Notes: a model not told the origin generated them from the sequence alone. A stretch of DNA of 8,507 nt from an uncultured Actinomycetes bacterium (GCA_937881255.1 CALGFH010000340.1:1-8507); one strand, 5' to 3'; positions 1 to 6,875 are shown, counted from the first letter of the stretch. A program made the numbers and translations.

Positions 1-2104
1 GCTCCCCGAACGGGGCCAGGTAGGCGAGCTCGACGCCCAGGTCGTGGTACCGGGCCAGGCCGCGCTCGGCGTAGCCGACCGCCCTGGCCGCCGCCCCCTG
101 GTGGAAGGTCGAGCAGGCCAGCAGCTCGAAGGCCTCGACGGCCAGCTCGCCGACGCCGAGGTGGAGCATCTGGGTCAGGAGCGCCTCGGAGCGGTGGTAG
201 CGGGCCCGGAACTCGGCCACGGCGGCCAGGCCGTGCAGCACCAGGGTCTGCTCGTACGGCCGGTCCAGGGCCAGGCTGAGCTCGTGGGCCCGGGTGTAGG
301 CCGCCTCCAGCTCCGGGGAGGCGAACCCGCGGGTGGCGACCAGCGCCGGGCCAAGGGTCATCTGGGCGACCAGCTCGGCCTGGTCCCGTTCCGGCCCCTC
401 GGGGAGGTGGGGCAGGGCGGCCAGCAGGGCCTCCAGGTGCTGGATGGCCTCACGGGGGGCGCTGCGGCCCATGGCCTGCATGGCCGCCGCCTGGAGGTAG
501 GGGACCGCCCGGGCCTGGTCGTGGCCGGCCAGGAGGTGGGCGGCCAGCTCGGCCGCGTGGCCGGCGGCGTCCGGCCCGTAGGCCCGCTCCAGCCTGTCCG
601 CCACGGCGGCGTGGAGCCGGGCCCGCCGGCCGGCCGGGATGCGGTCGTAGAGCACCGTCCGGTGCAGGTCGTGGGCGAACCGGAACCCCGCCGACACGGT
701 CCCGTCCGGCCAGGCGACCGGGCCGGCGGCCCGCAGGAAGCGGCCGTGGCGGGCCAGGGCCGCGCAGCGCCCCTCGACCGCCTCCACGGACCCGGGGCCG
801 TCGCTGGCGGCGGTGGCGGCGGCGAACTCGACCCCGCCCACGGCGGCCGTCTCCAGCATGGCCAGGTCGTCGGCGTCCAGCCGTTCCAGCTGCAGCTCGA
901 GCAGGCGGCGCAGGTCCTCGGGAATCTCACCGGCGCCGCCGGGGCCGGTGGCCAGCTCCCACCGCCCGGCCGCCGGCCGCAGCACGCCGGCGTCGGTCCA
1001 GGCCTGGGCGAGCTGGACGACGAACAGCGGCACCCCGTCGGTGCGCCGGTGCACGAGCTGGGCCAGCTCGTCGGGGACCGCGGCCCCGGGGAGCCCGCGA
1101 CCCAGCACCGCGGCCACCGCCTCGGGGCCGAGCTCGCCCAGCCGGAGCTCGCTGGCCAGCCCCCGGAGCCGGAGCTCGGCCCCGGCGTCGGCGATCGGGG
1201 CGCCGCCGGCCAGGGCGTCGGCCGGCCGGTAGGTGCCGGCGACCAGCAGCCGGGCCGGCGTGGCCCGCCGGGCCAGCCAGGCCAGCAGGTCGACGGTCGA
1301 GGGGTCGGCCCAGTGCAGGTCCTCCAGGACCAGCACCAGCGGCCGGTCGGCGGCGACCGCCTCCAGCACCGCCGCCGCCTCCCGCAGCCGCCGCTCGGTC
1401 GTCCCGCCAAGGGCCCGGCGCTCCAGCTCGGCGCGGTCGCCCGGGTCGACCAGGGCCGGCAGCTGGGCCAGCCAGGTCGGGGCCAGACGGGACAGCAGGG
1501 CCAGCGCCCGGCCGTCGTCCCGGCAGAGCCGCTCCAGCGCGTCGAAGATCGGCAGGTACGGCTCGGACCCGCCCCGCTGCTCGAGGCACTGGCCGCGGGC
1601 CACCAGCCCGGCCCGGTGCCCCTCGACCTGGCCGGTGAACGCCTCGACCAGCGTCGTCTTGCCGATCCCGGGCTCGCCGGTCACGAACACGAGCTGGCGC
1701 CGCCCCTGCTCGGCGAGGCCGTAGAGCTCGCCCAGCCGGGCCAGCTCCGCCTCCCGCCCGACCGGCGCCACCGCCGCCGGGGGCGCCGTCGCGCCCTGCT
1801 CCCGCACGGGGGCGAGGAACTGGTAGCCGCGGCCGTGGACGGTGCGGATCAGCCCCTGCTCGCGCCCGCTGTCCCCGACCGCCCGGCGGGCCGCCTTGAC
1901 CCGGCTGGCCAGGGCCGAGTCGCTCACGAACCGGCTCCCCCAGATCTCGTCCAGCAGCTCGGCCCGTGGCACCACCCGGTCGCGGTTGCGGACCAGGTAG
2001 GCCAGGACCTCGAACACCTGGGGCTCCAGGTGGCGGGGGACGCCGCCCCGGCGCAGCTCGTAGCGGCGGTCGTCGAGCTCGCAGTCGCCGAAGCGGTAGA
2101 TCAT
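1..2104 (-). CDS. Winged-helix / AAA ATPase transcriptional regulator (3' part missing)
   Basis: Probable cytoplasmic DNA-binding regulator with an NTP-driven signalling domain. The frame is open from the ATG at 2104 to the left edge, giving 701 residues with no stop, so the C-terminus is missing. Residues 1-100 form an OmpR/PhoB-type winged helix (Trans_reg_C): it starts MIYRFGDCELD, has a recognition-helix region near 61-76 (SDSALASRVKAARRAVG) and ends in the wing hairpin TVHGRGYQFLAPV. A proline/alanine-rich linker leads to a P-loop ATPase with Walker A GEPGIGKTT at 143-151 (K149) and Walker B LVLVLEDLHWAD at about 256-267. The rest is alanine- and leucine-rich helical sequence, as expected for the TPR-like tail of such proteins. 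There is no BTAD domain directly after the winged helix, so it is not a standard SARP; whether a LuxR domain follows is unseen. The start is supported by AGAAGG five bases upstream. It is divergent from the pobA gene pair, so it may control that pair or itself. The effector is unknown. Confidence 0.85.
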   Translation of the reverse strand, partial: MIYRFGDCELDDRRYELRRGGVPRHLEPQVFEVLAYLVRNRDRVVPRAELLDEIWGSRFVSDSALASRVKAARRAVGDSGREQGLIRTVHGRGYQFLAPVREQGATAPPAAVAPVGREAELARLGELYGLAEQGRRQLVFVTGEPGIGKTTLVEAFTGQVEGHRAGLVARGQCLEQRGGSEPYLPIFDALERLCRDDGRALALLSRLAPTWLAQLPALVDPGDRAELERRALGGTTERRLREAAAVLEAVAADRPLVLVLEDLHWADPSTVDLLAWLARRATPARLLVAGTYRPADALAGGAPIADAGAELRLRGLASELRLGELGPEAVAAVLGRGLPGAAVPDELAQLVHRRTDGVPLFVVQLAQAWTDAGVLRPAAGRWELATGPGGAGEIPEDLRRLLELQLERLDADDLAMLETAAVGGVEFAAATAASDGPGSVEAVEGRCAALARHGRFLRAAGPVAWPDGTVSAGFRFAHDLHRTVLYDRIPAGRRARLHAAVADRLERAYGPDAAGHAAELAAHLLAGHDQARAVPYLQAAAMQAMGRSAPREAIQHLEALLAALPHLPEGPERDQAELVAQMTLGPALVATRGFASPELEAAYTRAHELSLALDRPYEQTLVLHGLAAVAEFRARYHRSEALLTQMLHLGVGELAVEAFELLACSTFHQGAAARAVGYAERGLARYHDLGVELAYLAPFGE

Positions 2105-2130
2105 CCCGGCCTTCTCCAGATCTCCTCCAT
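2101..2130 (-). other. Nine-codon mini-ORF overlapping the regulator start
   Basis: ATG at 2130 opens a frame reading MEEIWRRPG, then TGA at 2103-2101. The stop overlaps the regulator's ATG (2104-2102) as ATGA. The regulator's Shine-Dalgarno (AGAAGG) lies inside the mini-ORF. This is the arrangement seen in translationally coupled leader peptides, but a frame this short can occur by chance and no ribosome-binding site is obvious for the mini-ORF itself. Confidence 0.25.
2110..2115 (-). promoter_or_regulatory. Ribosome binding site of the winged-helix regulator
   Basis: On the minus strand AGAAGG sits five bases before the ATG at 2104. It decides that start over the upstream ATG at 2130, which is in another frame. 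Confidence 0.6.
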
Positions 2131-2161
2131 GCCGTCTCCAAGTTTGAGGGTCGCCCGAGCC

Positions 2162-2185
2162 GTAGCGTCAAGGCACCGGTAGCGT
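2162..2185. repeat. Direct heptamer repeat GTAGCGT in the divergent control region
   Basis: GTAGCGT occurs at 2162-2168 and again at 2179-2185, 17 bp start to start, between the divergent regulator gene and the membrane-protein gene. On the minus strand the first copy overlaps TTGACG (2166-2171), a good -35 candidate for the regulator gene; only a poor -10 (CAAACT at 2141-2146, spacer 19) follows it. OmpR/PhoB-type winged helices commonly bind direct repeats, so this is a candidate operator for the regulator at 1-2104. The 17-bp period is not the 11 or 22 bp typical of PhoB or SARP sites, so the assignment is tentative. Confidence 0.35.
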
Positions 2186-2196
2186 TCGTCCCGAGC

Positions 2197-2205
2197 AGAA
2201 GGTGA
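2197..2205 (+). promoter_or_regulatory. Ribosome binding site of the membrane-protein gene
   Basis: AGAAGGTGA matches the anti-Shine-Dalgarno complement AGGAGGTGA at eight of nine bases and lies five bases before GTG 2211. An in-frame GTG at 2202 falls inside this site and so is the less likely start. Confidence 0.6.
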
Positions 2206-2210
2206 CCAAG

Positions 2211-2906
2211 GTGAACAAGCCAACCGTCGAGCGGATTGCCCCGGCCGGCCACCCGGAGCGGCAGCAGACGTTCATGCAGGCCCTGACCACCGAGCACTTC
2301 ACCCTCCAGACGGCCCGGGCCGTCGCGGTCAGCGAGGGCAACGGCCGCACCGCCCTGTACGTCGGGGCGCTGTCGAGCACCCTGGTCGCCCTGGCCCTGG
2401 TCGCCCAGCGGTCCCCGCTGGGCGAGGTCTTCTACGCGGTCGCCCTGACCGTGCTCCCGGCGGTGCTCTTCCTCGGCCTGGTCACCTACGTCCGGGTGCT
2501 GCAGAGCTCGATCGAGGACATCGTCTACGCCCGGGCGATCAACCGGATCCGGCACTACTACACCGAGATCGACCCGTCCCAGGCCCACTACTTCCTGCTC
2601 TCGGGACGCGACGACGTCCGCGGCGCCCTGGCCAACATGTACGTCAGGGACTCCTGGACCCAGTTCCTGTTCACCATGCCCAGCGCCGTCGCGGTGATCA
2701 ACGCCCTGCTCGCCGGGGTCACGGTCGCGCTGGCGCTGATGACCACCATCGGGACGCCGCTGCCGGTCACGGTGCTGGCCGGGATGGCCTTCGGGACGGC
2801 CGTGCTGGCCCTGCACCTCGGCTACCAGGTGCGCCGGTTCGCCACCATGAAGGCCAAGGTGGCCGCGGTCTTCCCCTCGGGCCGGCCACGGCCGACGCTG
2901 GTCTAG
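2211..2906 (+). CDS. Conserved-looking four-TM membrane protein of unknown function
   Basis: Unrecognised integral membrane protein, 231 residues from GTG 2211 (234 from GTG 2202). The N-terminal 45 residues are hydrophilic and contain RQQTFMQALTTEHFTLQTAR. Two hydrophobic segments follow at about 48-65 and 74-96. A central soluble stretch of about 58 residues (97-154) is rich in charged and aromatic residues (ARAINRIRHYYTEIDPSQ). Two more membrane segments lie at about 155-178 and 184-206, then a short basic tail. No catalytic or transport motif is visible, and there is no cleavable signal peptide. The layout is two helical hairpins around a central soluble domain; the even number of segments would put both termini on the same side. 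Only 33 bp separate it from pobA on the same strand, so the two are probably one transcript. An accessory role in aromatic-acid uptake or membrane stress is possible, but nothing in the sequence shows it. Confidence 0.75.
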   Translation: MNKPTVERIAPAGHPERQQTFMQALTTEHFTLQTARAVAVSEGNGRTALYVGALSSTLVALALVAQRSPLGEVFYAVALTVLPAVLFLGLVTYVRVLQSSIEDIVYARAINRIRHYYTEIDPSQAHYFLLSGRDDVRGALANMYVRDSWTQFLFTMPSAVAVINALLAGVTVALALMTTIGTPLPVTVLAGMAFGTAVLALHLGYQVRRFATMKAKVAAVFPSGRPRPTLV

Positions 2907-2928
2907 CATCTCCGGGGGCACCGCGACC

Positions 2929-2934
2929 AAGGAG
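2929..2934 (+). promoter_or_regulatory. Ribosome binding site of pobA
   Basis: AAGGAG lies five bases before the ATG at 2940, a strong site that fixes the pobA start. The 33-bp gap after the upstream gene has no convincing promoter or terminator. Confidence 0.75.
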
Positions 2935-2939
2935 CTGGC

Positions 2940-4112
2940 ATGCGTACCCAGGTGGGGATCGTCGGGGCCGGGCCGGCCGGGCTGCTGCTGTCGCACCTGC
3001 TGCACCTGGAGGGCGTCGACTCGGTGGTGCTGGAGGCGCGCAGCCGCGACCACGTCGAGCAGCGGGTCCGGGCCGGGGTGCTGGAGCAGGGCACGGTCGA
3101 GCTGCTGGAGGCGGCCGGGGTGGCCGGCCGGCTGCGCCGCCAGGGCATGGTCCACCACGGCATCGAGCTGCGCTCCGGCGGCCGCCGCCACCGGGTCCCG
3201 CTGACCGACCTGACCGGCCGGTCGATCACCATCTACGGCCAGCAGGAGGTGGTCAAGGACCTGATCCAGGCCCGGCTGGAGGCGGGCGGCCAGGTCCTGT
3301 TCGAGGTCTCCGACGTCCGCCTGGAGGGCCTGGACGGCGACCGCCCGGCGATCAGGTTCCGGGCCGCCGGCCAGGACCAGGAGCTGGCCTGCGACGTGGT
3401 CGCCGGCTGCGACGGCTTCCACGGGGTCTGCCGCGACGCCGTCCCGGAGGCCGCCCGGGCGGTGTTCGAGCGGGCCTACCCGTTCGCCTGGCTGGGGGTG
3501 CTGGCCGCGGTCGCCCCCTCCTCCGAGGAGATCGTGTACGCCGCCTCGGACCGGGGCTTCGCCCTCCACAGCATGCGCTCGCCCGAGCTGACCCGCCTGT
3601 ACCTCCAGGTCGACCCGGACGAGCCGATCGAGCGCTGGCCGGACGGGCGCATCTGGGAGGAGCTCCAGGCCCGGCTGGCCACCGACGACGGCTGGGCCCT
3701 GGAGGAGGGGCCGATCCTCGACAAGGGGATCACCGGGATGCGCAGCTTCGTGGTCGAGCCGATGCGCCACGGCCGTCTGTTCCTGGCCGGGGACGCCGCC
3801 CACATCGTCCCCCCGACCGGCGCCAAGGGCATGAACCTGGCCGTGGCCGACGTCCGGGTGCTGGCCGAGGCCCTGGCCGCCTGGTACCGGACCGGGGCCA
3901 CCGGGCCGCTGGAGGCCTGGTCGGCCACCTGCCTGCGCCGGGTCTGGCGGGCCCAGGACTTCTCCACCTGGATGACCGGGCTGCTCCACCGCGCCCCCGG
4001 CGACGACGCCTTCCAGCGCCGGGTCCAGCAGGCCCGCCTCGACTACCTGGCCACCTCCGAGGCCGCGGCCCGCAGCCTGGCCGAGAACTACGTCGGCCTG
4101 GAGCGGGTCTGA
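2940..4112 (+). CDS. pobA: 4-hydroxybenzoate 3-monooxygenase (p-hydroxybenzoate hydroxylase)
   Basis: Cytoplasmic FAD-dependent group A monooxygenase that hydroxylates 4-hydroxybenzoate to protocatechuate with O2 and NAD(P)H, feeding the beta-ketoadipate pathway. It has 390 residues, close to the 394 of Pseudomonas PobA. The FAD dinucleotide motif GAGPAG is at 9-14, the DG motif AGCDGFHG at 155-162 and the GD motif FLAGDAAHIVPPTGAKGMNL at 281-300. Aligned by eye with the Pseudomonas enzyme, the known active-site residues are all kept with a one-residue offset: Y200, S211, R213, R219, Y221, P292, K296, N299 and Y384 (Pseudomonas Y201, S212, R214, R220, Y222, P293, K297, N300, Y385). FAD-contacting R44 is also present. 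The 33-38 segment tied to NADPH binding differs (A33, R34, H38 in place of R, Q, Y), so coenzyme preference may have shifted. It probably shares a transcript with the upstream membrane protein. Its last 25 bp overlap the convergent response-regulator gene. Confidence 0.96.
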   Translation: MRTQVGIVGAGPAGLLLSHLLHLEGVDSVVLEARSRDHVEQRVRAGVLEQGTVELLEAAGVAGRLRRQGMVHHGIELRSGGRRHRVPLTDLTGRSITIYGQQEVVKDLIQARLEAGGQVLFEVSDVRLEGLDGDRPAIRFRAAGQDQELACDVVAGCDGFHGVCRDAVPEAARAVFERAYPFAWLGVLAAVAPSSEEIVYAASDRGFALHSMRSPELTRLYLQVDPDEPIERWPDGRIWEELQARLATDDGWALEEGPILDKGITGMRSFVVEPMRHGRLFLAGDAAHIVPPTGAKGMNLAVADVRVLAEALAAWYRTGATGPLEAWSATCLRRVWRAQDFSTWMTGLLHRAPGDDAFQRRVQQARLDYLATSEAAARSLAENYVGLERV

Positions 4113-4771
4113 CCGGCCAGGCCGGACTGGTAGGCGAACACGACCAGCTGGGCGCGGTCGCGGGCGTGCAGCTTGGTCATGGCCCGGCTGACGTGGGTGC
4201 GGACGGTCGCCGGGCTGACCACCAGGCGGCCGGCGATCTCGTCGTTGGCCAGGCCGAGGGCGACCAGGCCGACCACCTCCCGCTCCCGGTCGGTCAGGTA
4301 GGCCAGGTCGGGCGCGGCCACGGCCCGGTGGTCGGGGCGGGCGACCAGGTCGGCGATCAGCCGCCGGGTCGGGCCCGGCGACAGCAGCGCCTCGCCGGCG
4401 GCCACCACCCGGATCGCCCGCAGCAGCTCGGCCGGCTCGGTGTCCTTGACCAGGAACCCGCTGGCCCCGGCGCGGAGCCCGTCGAACACGTACTCGTCCA
4501 GCTCCCAGGTGGTCAGGATCACCACCCGGACCCCGGCCAGGGCCGGGTCGGCGGCGATCGCCCGGGTCGCCTCGATGCCGTCCATCACCGGCATGCGCAC
4601 GTCCATCAGGACGACGTCGGGCCGGGCCCGGCGGGCCAGCTCGACCGCCGCCCGGCCGTCCCCGGCCTCGCCGGCCAGCTCCAGGTCGTCCTCGCCCGCC
4701 AGCAGGACCCGGAACCCGGCCCGGAACAGCGCCTGGTCGTCGGCCACCACCACCCGGATCACCGGGGTCAC
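4088..4771 (-). CDS. NarL/LuxR-family two-component response regulator
   Basis: DNA-binding response regulator of 227 residues, the usual length for the NarL group. The receiver domain (about 4-120) has acidic pair D11-D12, phospho-acceptor D57 in VVLMDVRMP, T87 in ILTTWE and K109 in FLVKD. A linker leads to a LuxR-type helix-turn-helix at about 158-214, with LTDREREVV opening the domain and NDEIAGRLVVSPATVRTHVS as the HTH core. The start is GTG 4771, inside the GTGA shared with the stop of the upstream kinase gene, so translation is probably coupled. The stop (TAG, 4090-4088) lies inside the 3' end of pobA, giving a 25-bp tail-to-tail overlap. Phosphorylation by the neighbouring kinase is the natural inference. 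Target genes are unknown; the nearby pobA and liv/acyl-CoA ligase units are candidates. Confidence 0.93.
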   Translation of the reverse strand: MTPVIRVVVADDQALFRAGFRVLLAGEDDLELAGEAGDGRAAVELARRARPDVVLMDVRMPVMDGIEATRAIAADPALAGVRVVILTTWELDEYVFDGLRAGASGFLVKDTEPAELLRAIRVVAAGEALLSPGPTRRLIADLVARPDHRAVAAPDLAYLTDREREVVGLVALGLANDEIAGRLVVSPATVRTHVSRAMTKLHARDRAQLVVFAYQSGLAGQTRSRPT

Positions 4772-5910
4772 CGGGGCAGCCTGGCCGTGACGTTGAAGCC
4801 GCCGCCGGGTCGCGGGCCGGCGTCCAGCTCGCCGCCGGCGGCGGCCACCCGCTCGCGCATGCCGGTGATGCCGCTGCCGGGCCCGGCGGCCGGGCCGGGG
4901 CCGTCGTCGCTGACCTCGACCACCACCCGACCGGGCTGGTAGGCGACCCGGACGGTGGCCGCGGCCGGGCCGGCGTGCCGGACCACGTTGGTCAGCGACT
5001 CCTGGACGACCCGGTAGGCGGCCAGGTCGGCCGCCGGAGGGAGCTCGGCCGGGTCGCCCTCGACCACCACCTCGACCGCCCGGCCGGCGCCCGCGACCCC
5101 GGCGACCAGCTCGCCGAGCTGGGCCAGGCCGGGCCCGGGCGCCCTCGGCGACCCGCCGGGGTCGCGCAGCACCCCGAGGGCCGCCCGCAGCTCCTGCATC
5201 GCCCCGGTGCTCCCCTGGCGGATCGCCTCCAGCGCCGCCTTGGCCTCCTCGGGCCGCCGGTCGATGACGTGGAGGGCCACCCCGGCGCGGAAGTTGATCA
5301 TGGCGATCGAGTGCGAGACCACGTCGTGCAGCTCCCTGGCCACCCGCAGCCGCTCCTCGTCGGCCCGCCGGCGCCCCTCCTCGACCCCCCGCTCACGCCG
5401 CACCCCGGCGGCCCGCCCGACCCACAGCGGCACCCCCAGCAGCACCACGAAGGCGAGCAGGAGCTGGGGAAGCTGGTCGGCCACCCGGTCGCCGAGCCCC
5501 TGGCCGCCGTCGGCCATGCCCAGGGCCACCAGCGCCACCAGCAGCCCGCCGACCCAGGCGGCCAGCGCCGGGAACCGCCGCCGGTGCGCCGACGCCGCGG
5601 CGGTGTAGACGGCCACACACAGCGGCAGGAAGACCGGCCCGTAGGGGTGCCGGGTGGCCAGCCACACGGCCGTCGCCGTGGCCGTCACCGCCAGCACGGC
5701 CAGCGGGTGGCGGCGCCGGAACGCCACCGCCGCCGACGCGGCCAGCAGCAGCCCCCAGGCGAGGACGCCCGGCGGGCGGCTGGCCGGCTGGTTGCCGGCG
5801 GCGCCGATGGTGCCGTAGACCCCGAAGGCGGCCAGGCCGGCGGCCAGCAGGGCGTCGTCCGCCCAGGGCGGACGTCCGGCCCAGATCGGCAGGCGTGCGG
5901 ACCGCTCCAT
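4768..5910 (-). CDS. NarL-type sensor histidine kinase (HisKA_3 / HATPase)
   Basis: Membrane sensor kinase paired with the following response regulator. From ATG 5910 it has 380 residues. Residues 1-166 carry five or six hydrophobic segments (about 19-37, 49-64, 69-86, 92-108, 115-132, 147-165) with only short loops, so sensing is probably within the membrane. A basic, coiled-coil-like link (171-190) precedes the HisKA_3 box ARELHDVVSHSIAM with phospho-acceptor H195. The ATPase domain shows the N box QESLTNVVRHA (N308), DDGPG at 335-339 and GSGITGMRER at 345-354. The signal is unknown. The start is uncertain: the frame is open back to ATG 6024, with a further GTG at 5931 (weak AGGGG four bases upstream). 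I chose 5910 because family resemblance begins there and the extra N-terminal stretch is arginine-rich and crosses a palindrome. No good ribosome site precedes 5910. Confidence 0.9.
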   Translation of the reverse strand: MERSARLPIWAGRPPWADDALLAAGLAAFGVYGTIGAAGNQPASRPPGVLAWGLLLAASAAVAFRRRHPLAVLAVTATATAVWLATRHPYGPVFLPLCVAVYTAAASAHRRRFPALAAWVGGLLVALVALGMADGGQGLGDRVADQLPQLLLAFVVLLGVPLWVGRAAGVRRERGVEEGRRRADEERLRVARELHDVVSHSIAMINFRAGVALHVIDRRPEEAKAALEAIRQGSTGAMQELRAALGVLRDPGGSPRAPGPGLAQLGELVAGVAGAGRAVEVVVEGDPAELPPAADLAAYRVVQESLTNVVRHAGPAAATVRVAYQPGRVVVEVSDDGPGPAAGPGSGITGMRERVAAAGGELDAGPRPGGGFNVTARLPR

Positions 5911-5952
5911 TCCGGCAGTGTCGTCCGCCACCCGGCCCCTGTCATCCTCCAG

Positions 5953-5966
5953 GGCGCGTACGCGCC
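5953..5966. repeat. Perfect 14-bp palindrome GGCGCGTACGCGCC
   Basis: Each half is the exact reverse complement of the other (GGCGCGT / ACGCGCC). It lies 43 bp upstream of the chosen kinase start, in non-coding sequence if that start is right. It could be a dimer-binding operator for the two-component genes. With no loop and no U-tract it is not a terminator. Chance palindromes are more common at this GC content. Confidence 0.4.
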
Positions 5967-6018
5967 GTGTTGAGGCCGCCCGGCCCGGGATCCGGAGCCG
6001 CTCCATATGGACGAACCG

Positions 6019-6034
6019 TGTCATCTGATTGACA
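6019..6034. promoter_or_regulatory. Inverted repeat TGTCA-N6-TGACA over the -35 box
   Basis: TGTCA at 6019-6023 and TGACA at 6030-6034 form a perfect five-base dyad with a six-base spacer. The right arm is also the last five bases of the TTGACA -35 element, so a bound dimer would block RNA polymerase. The 5-6-5 layout is that of CRP/FNR-superfamily sites, though the arm sequence is not the classic CRP one. TetR- or GntR-type binding is equally open. No gene for such a protein is seen in the window. Confidence 0.45.
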
Positions 6035-6057
6035 TGTGCCTTAGTGACGGTTATCTA
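6029..6057 (+). promoter_or_regulatory. Housekeeping-type promoter of the liv/acyl-CoA ligase operon
   Basis: A perfect -35 TTGACA (6029-6034), a 17-bp spacer and TATCTA (6052-6057) fit a primary sigma factor promoter. The local sequence is clearly richer in A and T than its surroundings. Initiation would fall near 6064, giving a leader of about 30 bases before ATG 6094. This also argues against the upstream in-frame ATG at 6007 being the livF start, because it would lie before the promoter. Confidence 0.65.
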
Positions 6058-6076
6058 CCAGTCCAGGGACACAGGT

Positions 6077-6082
6077 GGGAGG
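6077..6082 (+). promoter_or_regulatory. Ribosome binding site of the LivF-type gene
   Basis: GGGAGG lies 11 bases before ATG 6094. The spacing is a little long. The nearer ATG at 6086 is in another frame and leads nowhere, so 6094 stands as the start. Confidence 0.5.
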
Positions 6083-6093
6083 CCGATGCGCCG

Positions 6094-6875
6094 ATGCTCG
6101 CCGTCGAGAACCTGGAGGTCGTCTACGACGACGTCCTGCTGGTCCTCAAGGGGGTCAGCCTCACGGTGCCCGACGGTGCCATCGTCGCCCTCCTCGGCGC
6201 CAACGGCGCCGGCAAGACCACCACCCTGCGGGCCATCACCGGCCTGCTCGGCCTGCACCGGGGGGAGATCACCAAGGGCCGGGTCGCGCTCGACGGGCGC
6301 CGCATCGACCAGCTGGACACCCCCGAGATCGTCCGGGCCGGGATCGGCCAGGTGATGGAGGGCCGGCGGGTGTTCGCCGAGCTGTCGGTGGAGGAGAACC
6401 TGCGCGTCGGCGGGTACGCCAGGCCGAAGCAGCTCGGTGACGGGCTGGACCGGGTCTACGGGCTGTTCCCCATCCTCAAGGAGCGACGGGGGCAGGTGGC
6501 CGGCTACCTGTCGGGCGGGGAGCAGCAGATGCTGGCCATCGGGCGGGCGCTGATGACGGACCCGAGGTACCTGCTGCTGGACGAGCCCTCCCTGGGCCTG
6601 GCCCCGCTGGTCGTGGCCCAGATCCGGGACCTGCTGGTCTCGATCAACCGCCAGGGCACCTCGGTGCTGCTGGTCGAGCAGAACGCCAGCATGGCCCTGG
6701 CCATCGCCGGCCACGGCTACGTGATGGAGGTCGGCAAGCTGGTCCTGGACAAGCCGGCGGCGGTCCTGGCCGAGGACGAGGACGTGCGCGAGTTCTACCT
6801 CGGTCTCCACAAGGGTGGGCATGCCCGCTCGTTCCGCGACGTCAAGCACTACCGGCGGCGCAAGCGGTGGCTGTC

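Noticed and set aside
1..2104. Calling the large regulator a SARP (AfsR-like) protein
   Set aside because: The winged helix is followed by a short linker and a P-loop domain by residue 143, leaving no room for a BTAD domain.
44..2182. A 712-codon plus-strand frame opposite the winged-helix regulator
   Set aside because: It is in register with the real codons of the minus-strand gene. Its product is a low-complexity run of G, P, Q, R and V with no domain, as expected for antisense of GC-rich coding DNA. The minus strand has clear winged-helix and Walker motifs.
927..3989. A 1020-codon minus-strand frame crossing three genes
   Set aside because: It runs antisense to pobA and the membrane-protein gene and out of frame through the regulator. 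Composition is low complexity, and the genuine genes here have strong motifs and ribosome sites.
4975..5973. A 332-codon plus-strand frame opposite the sensor kinase
   Set aside because: Proline-, glutamine- and histidine-rich shadow of the kinase gene; no domain and no ribosome site.
5911..6024. A 38-residue longer sensor kinase from ATG 6024
   Set aside because: The extension is arginine-rich, contains the 14-bp palindrome and reaches into the divergent promoter. It is not excluded, and GTG 5931 also remains possible.
6007..6093. A longer N-terminus for the LivF-type ATPase from ATG 6007
   Set aside because: This start would precede the TTGACA-N17-TATCTA promoter, the extra residues do not look like LivF, and the base composition is lower in GC than the coding body.
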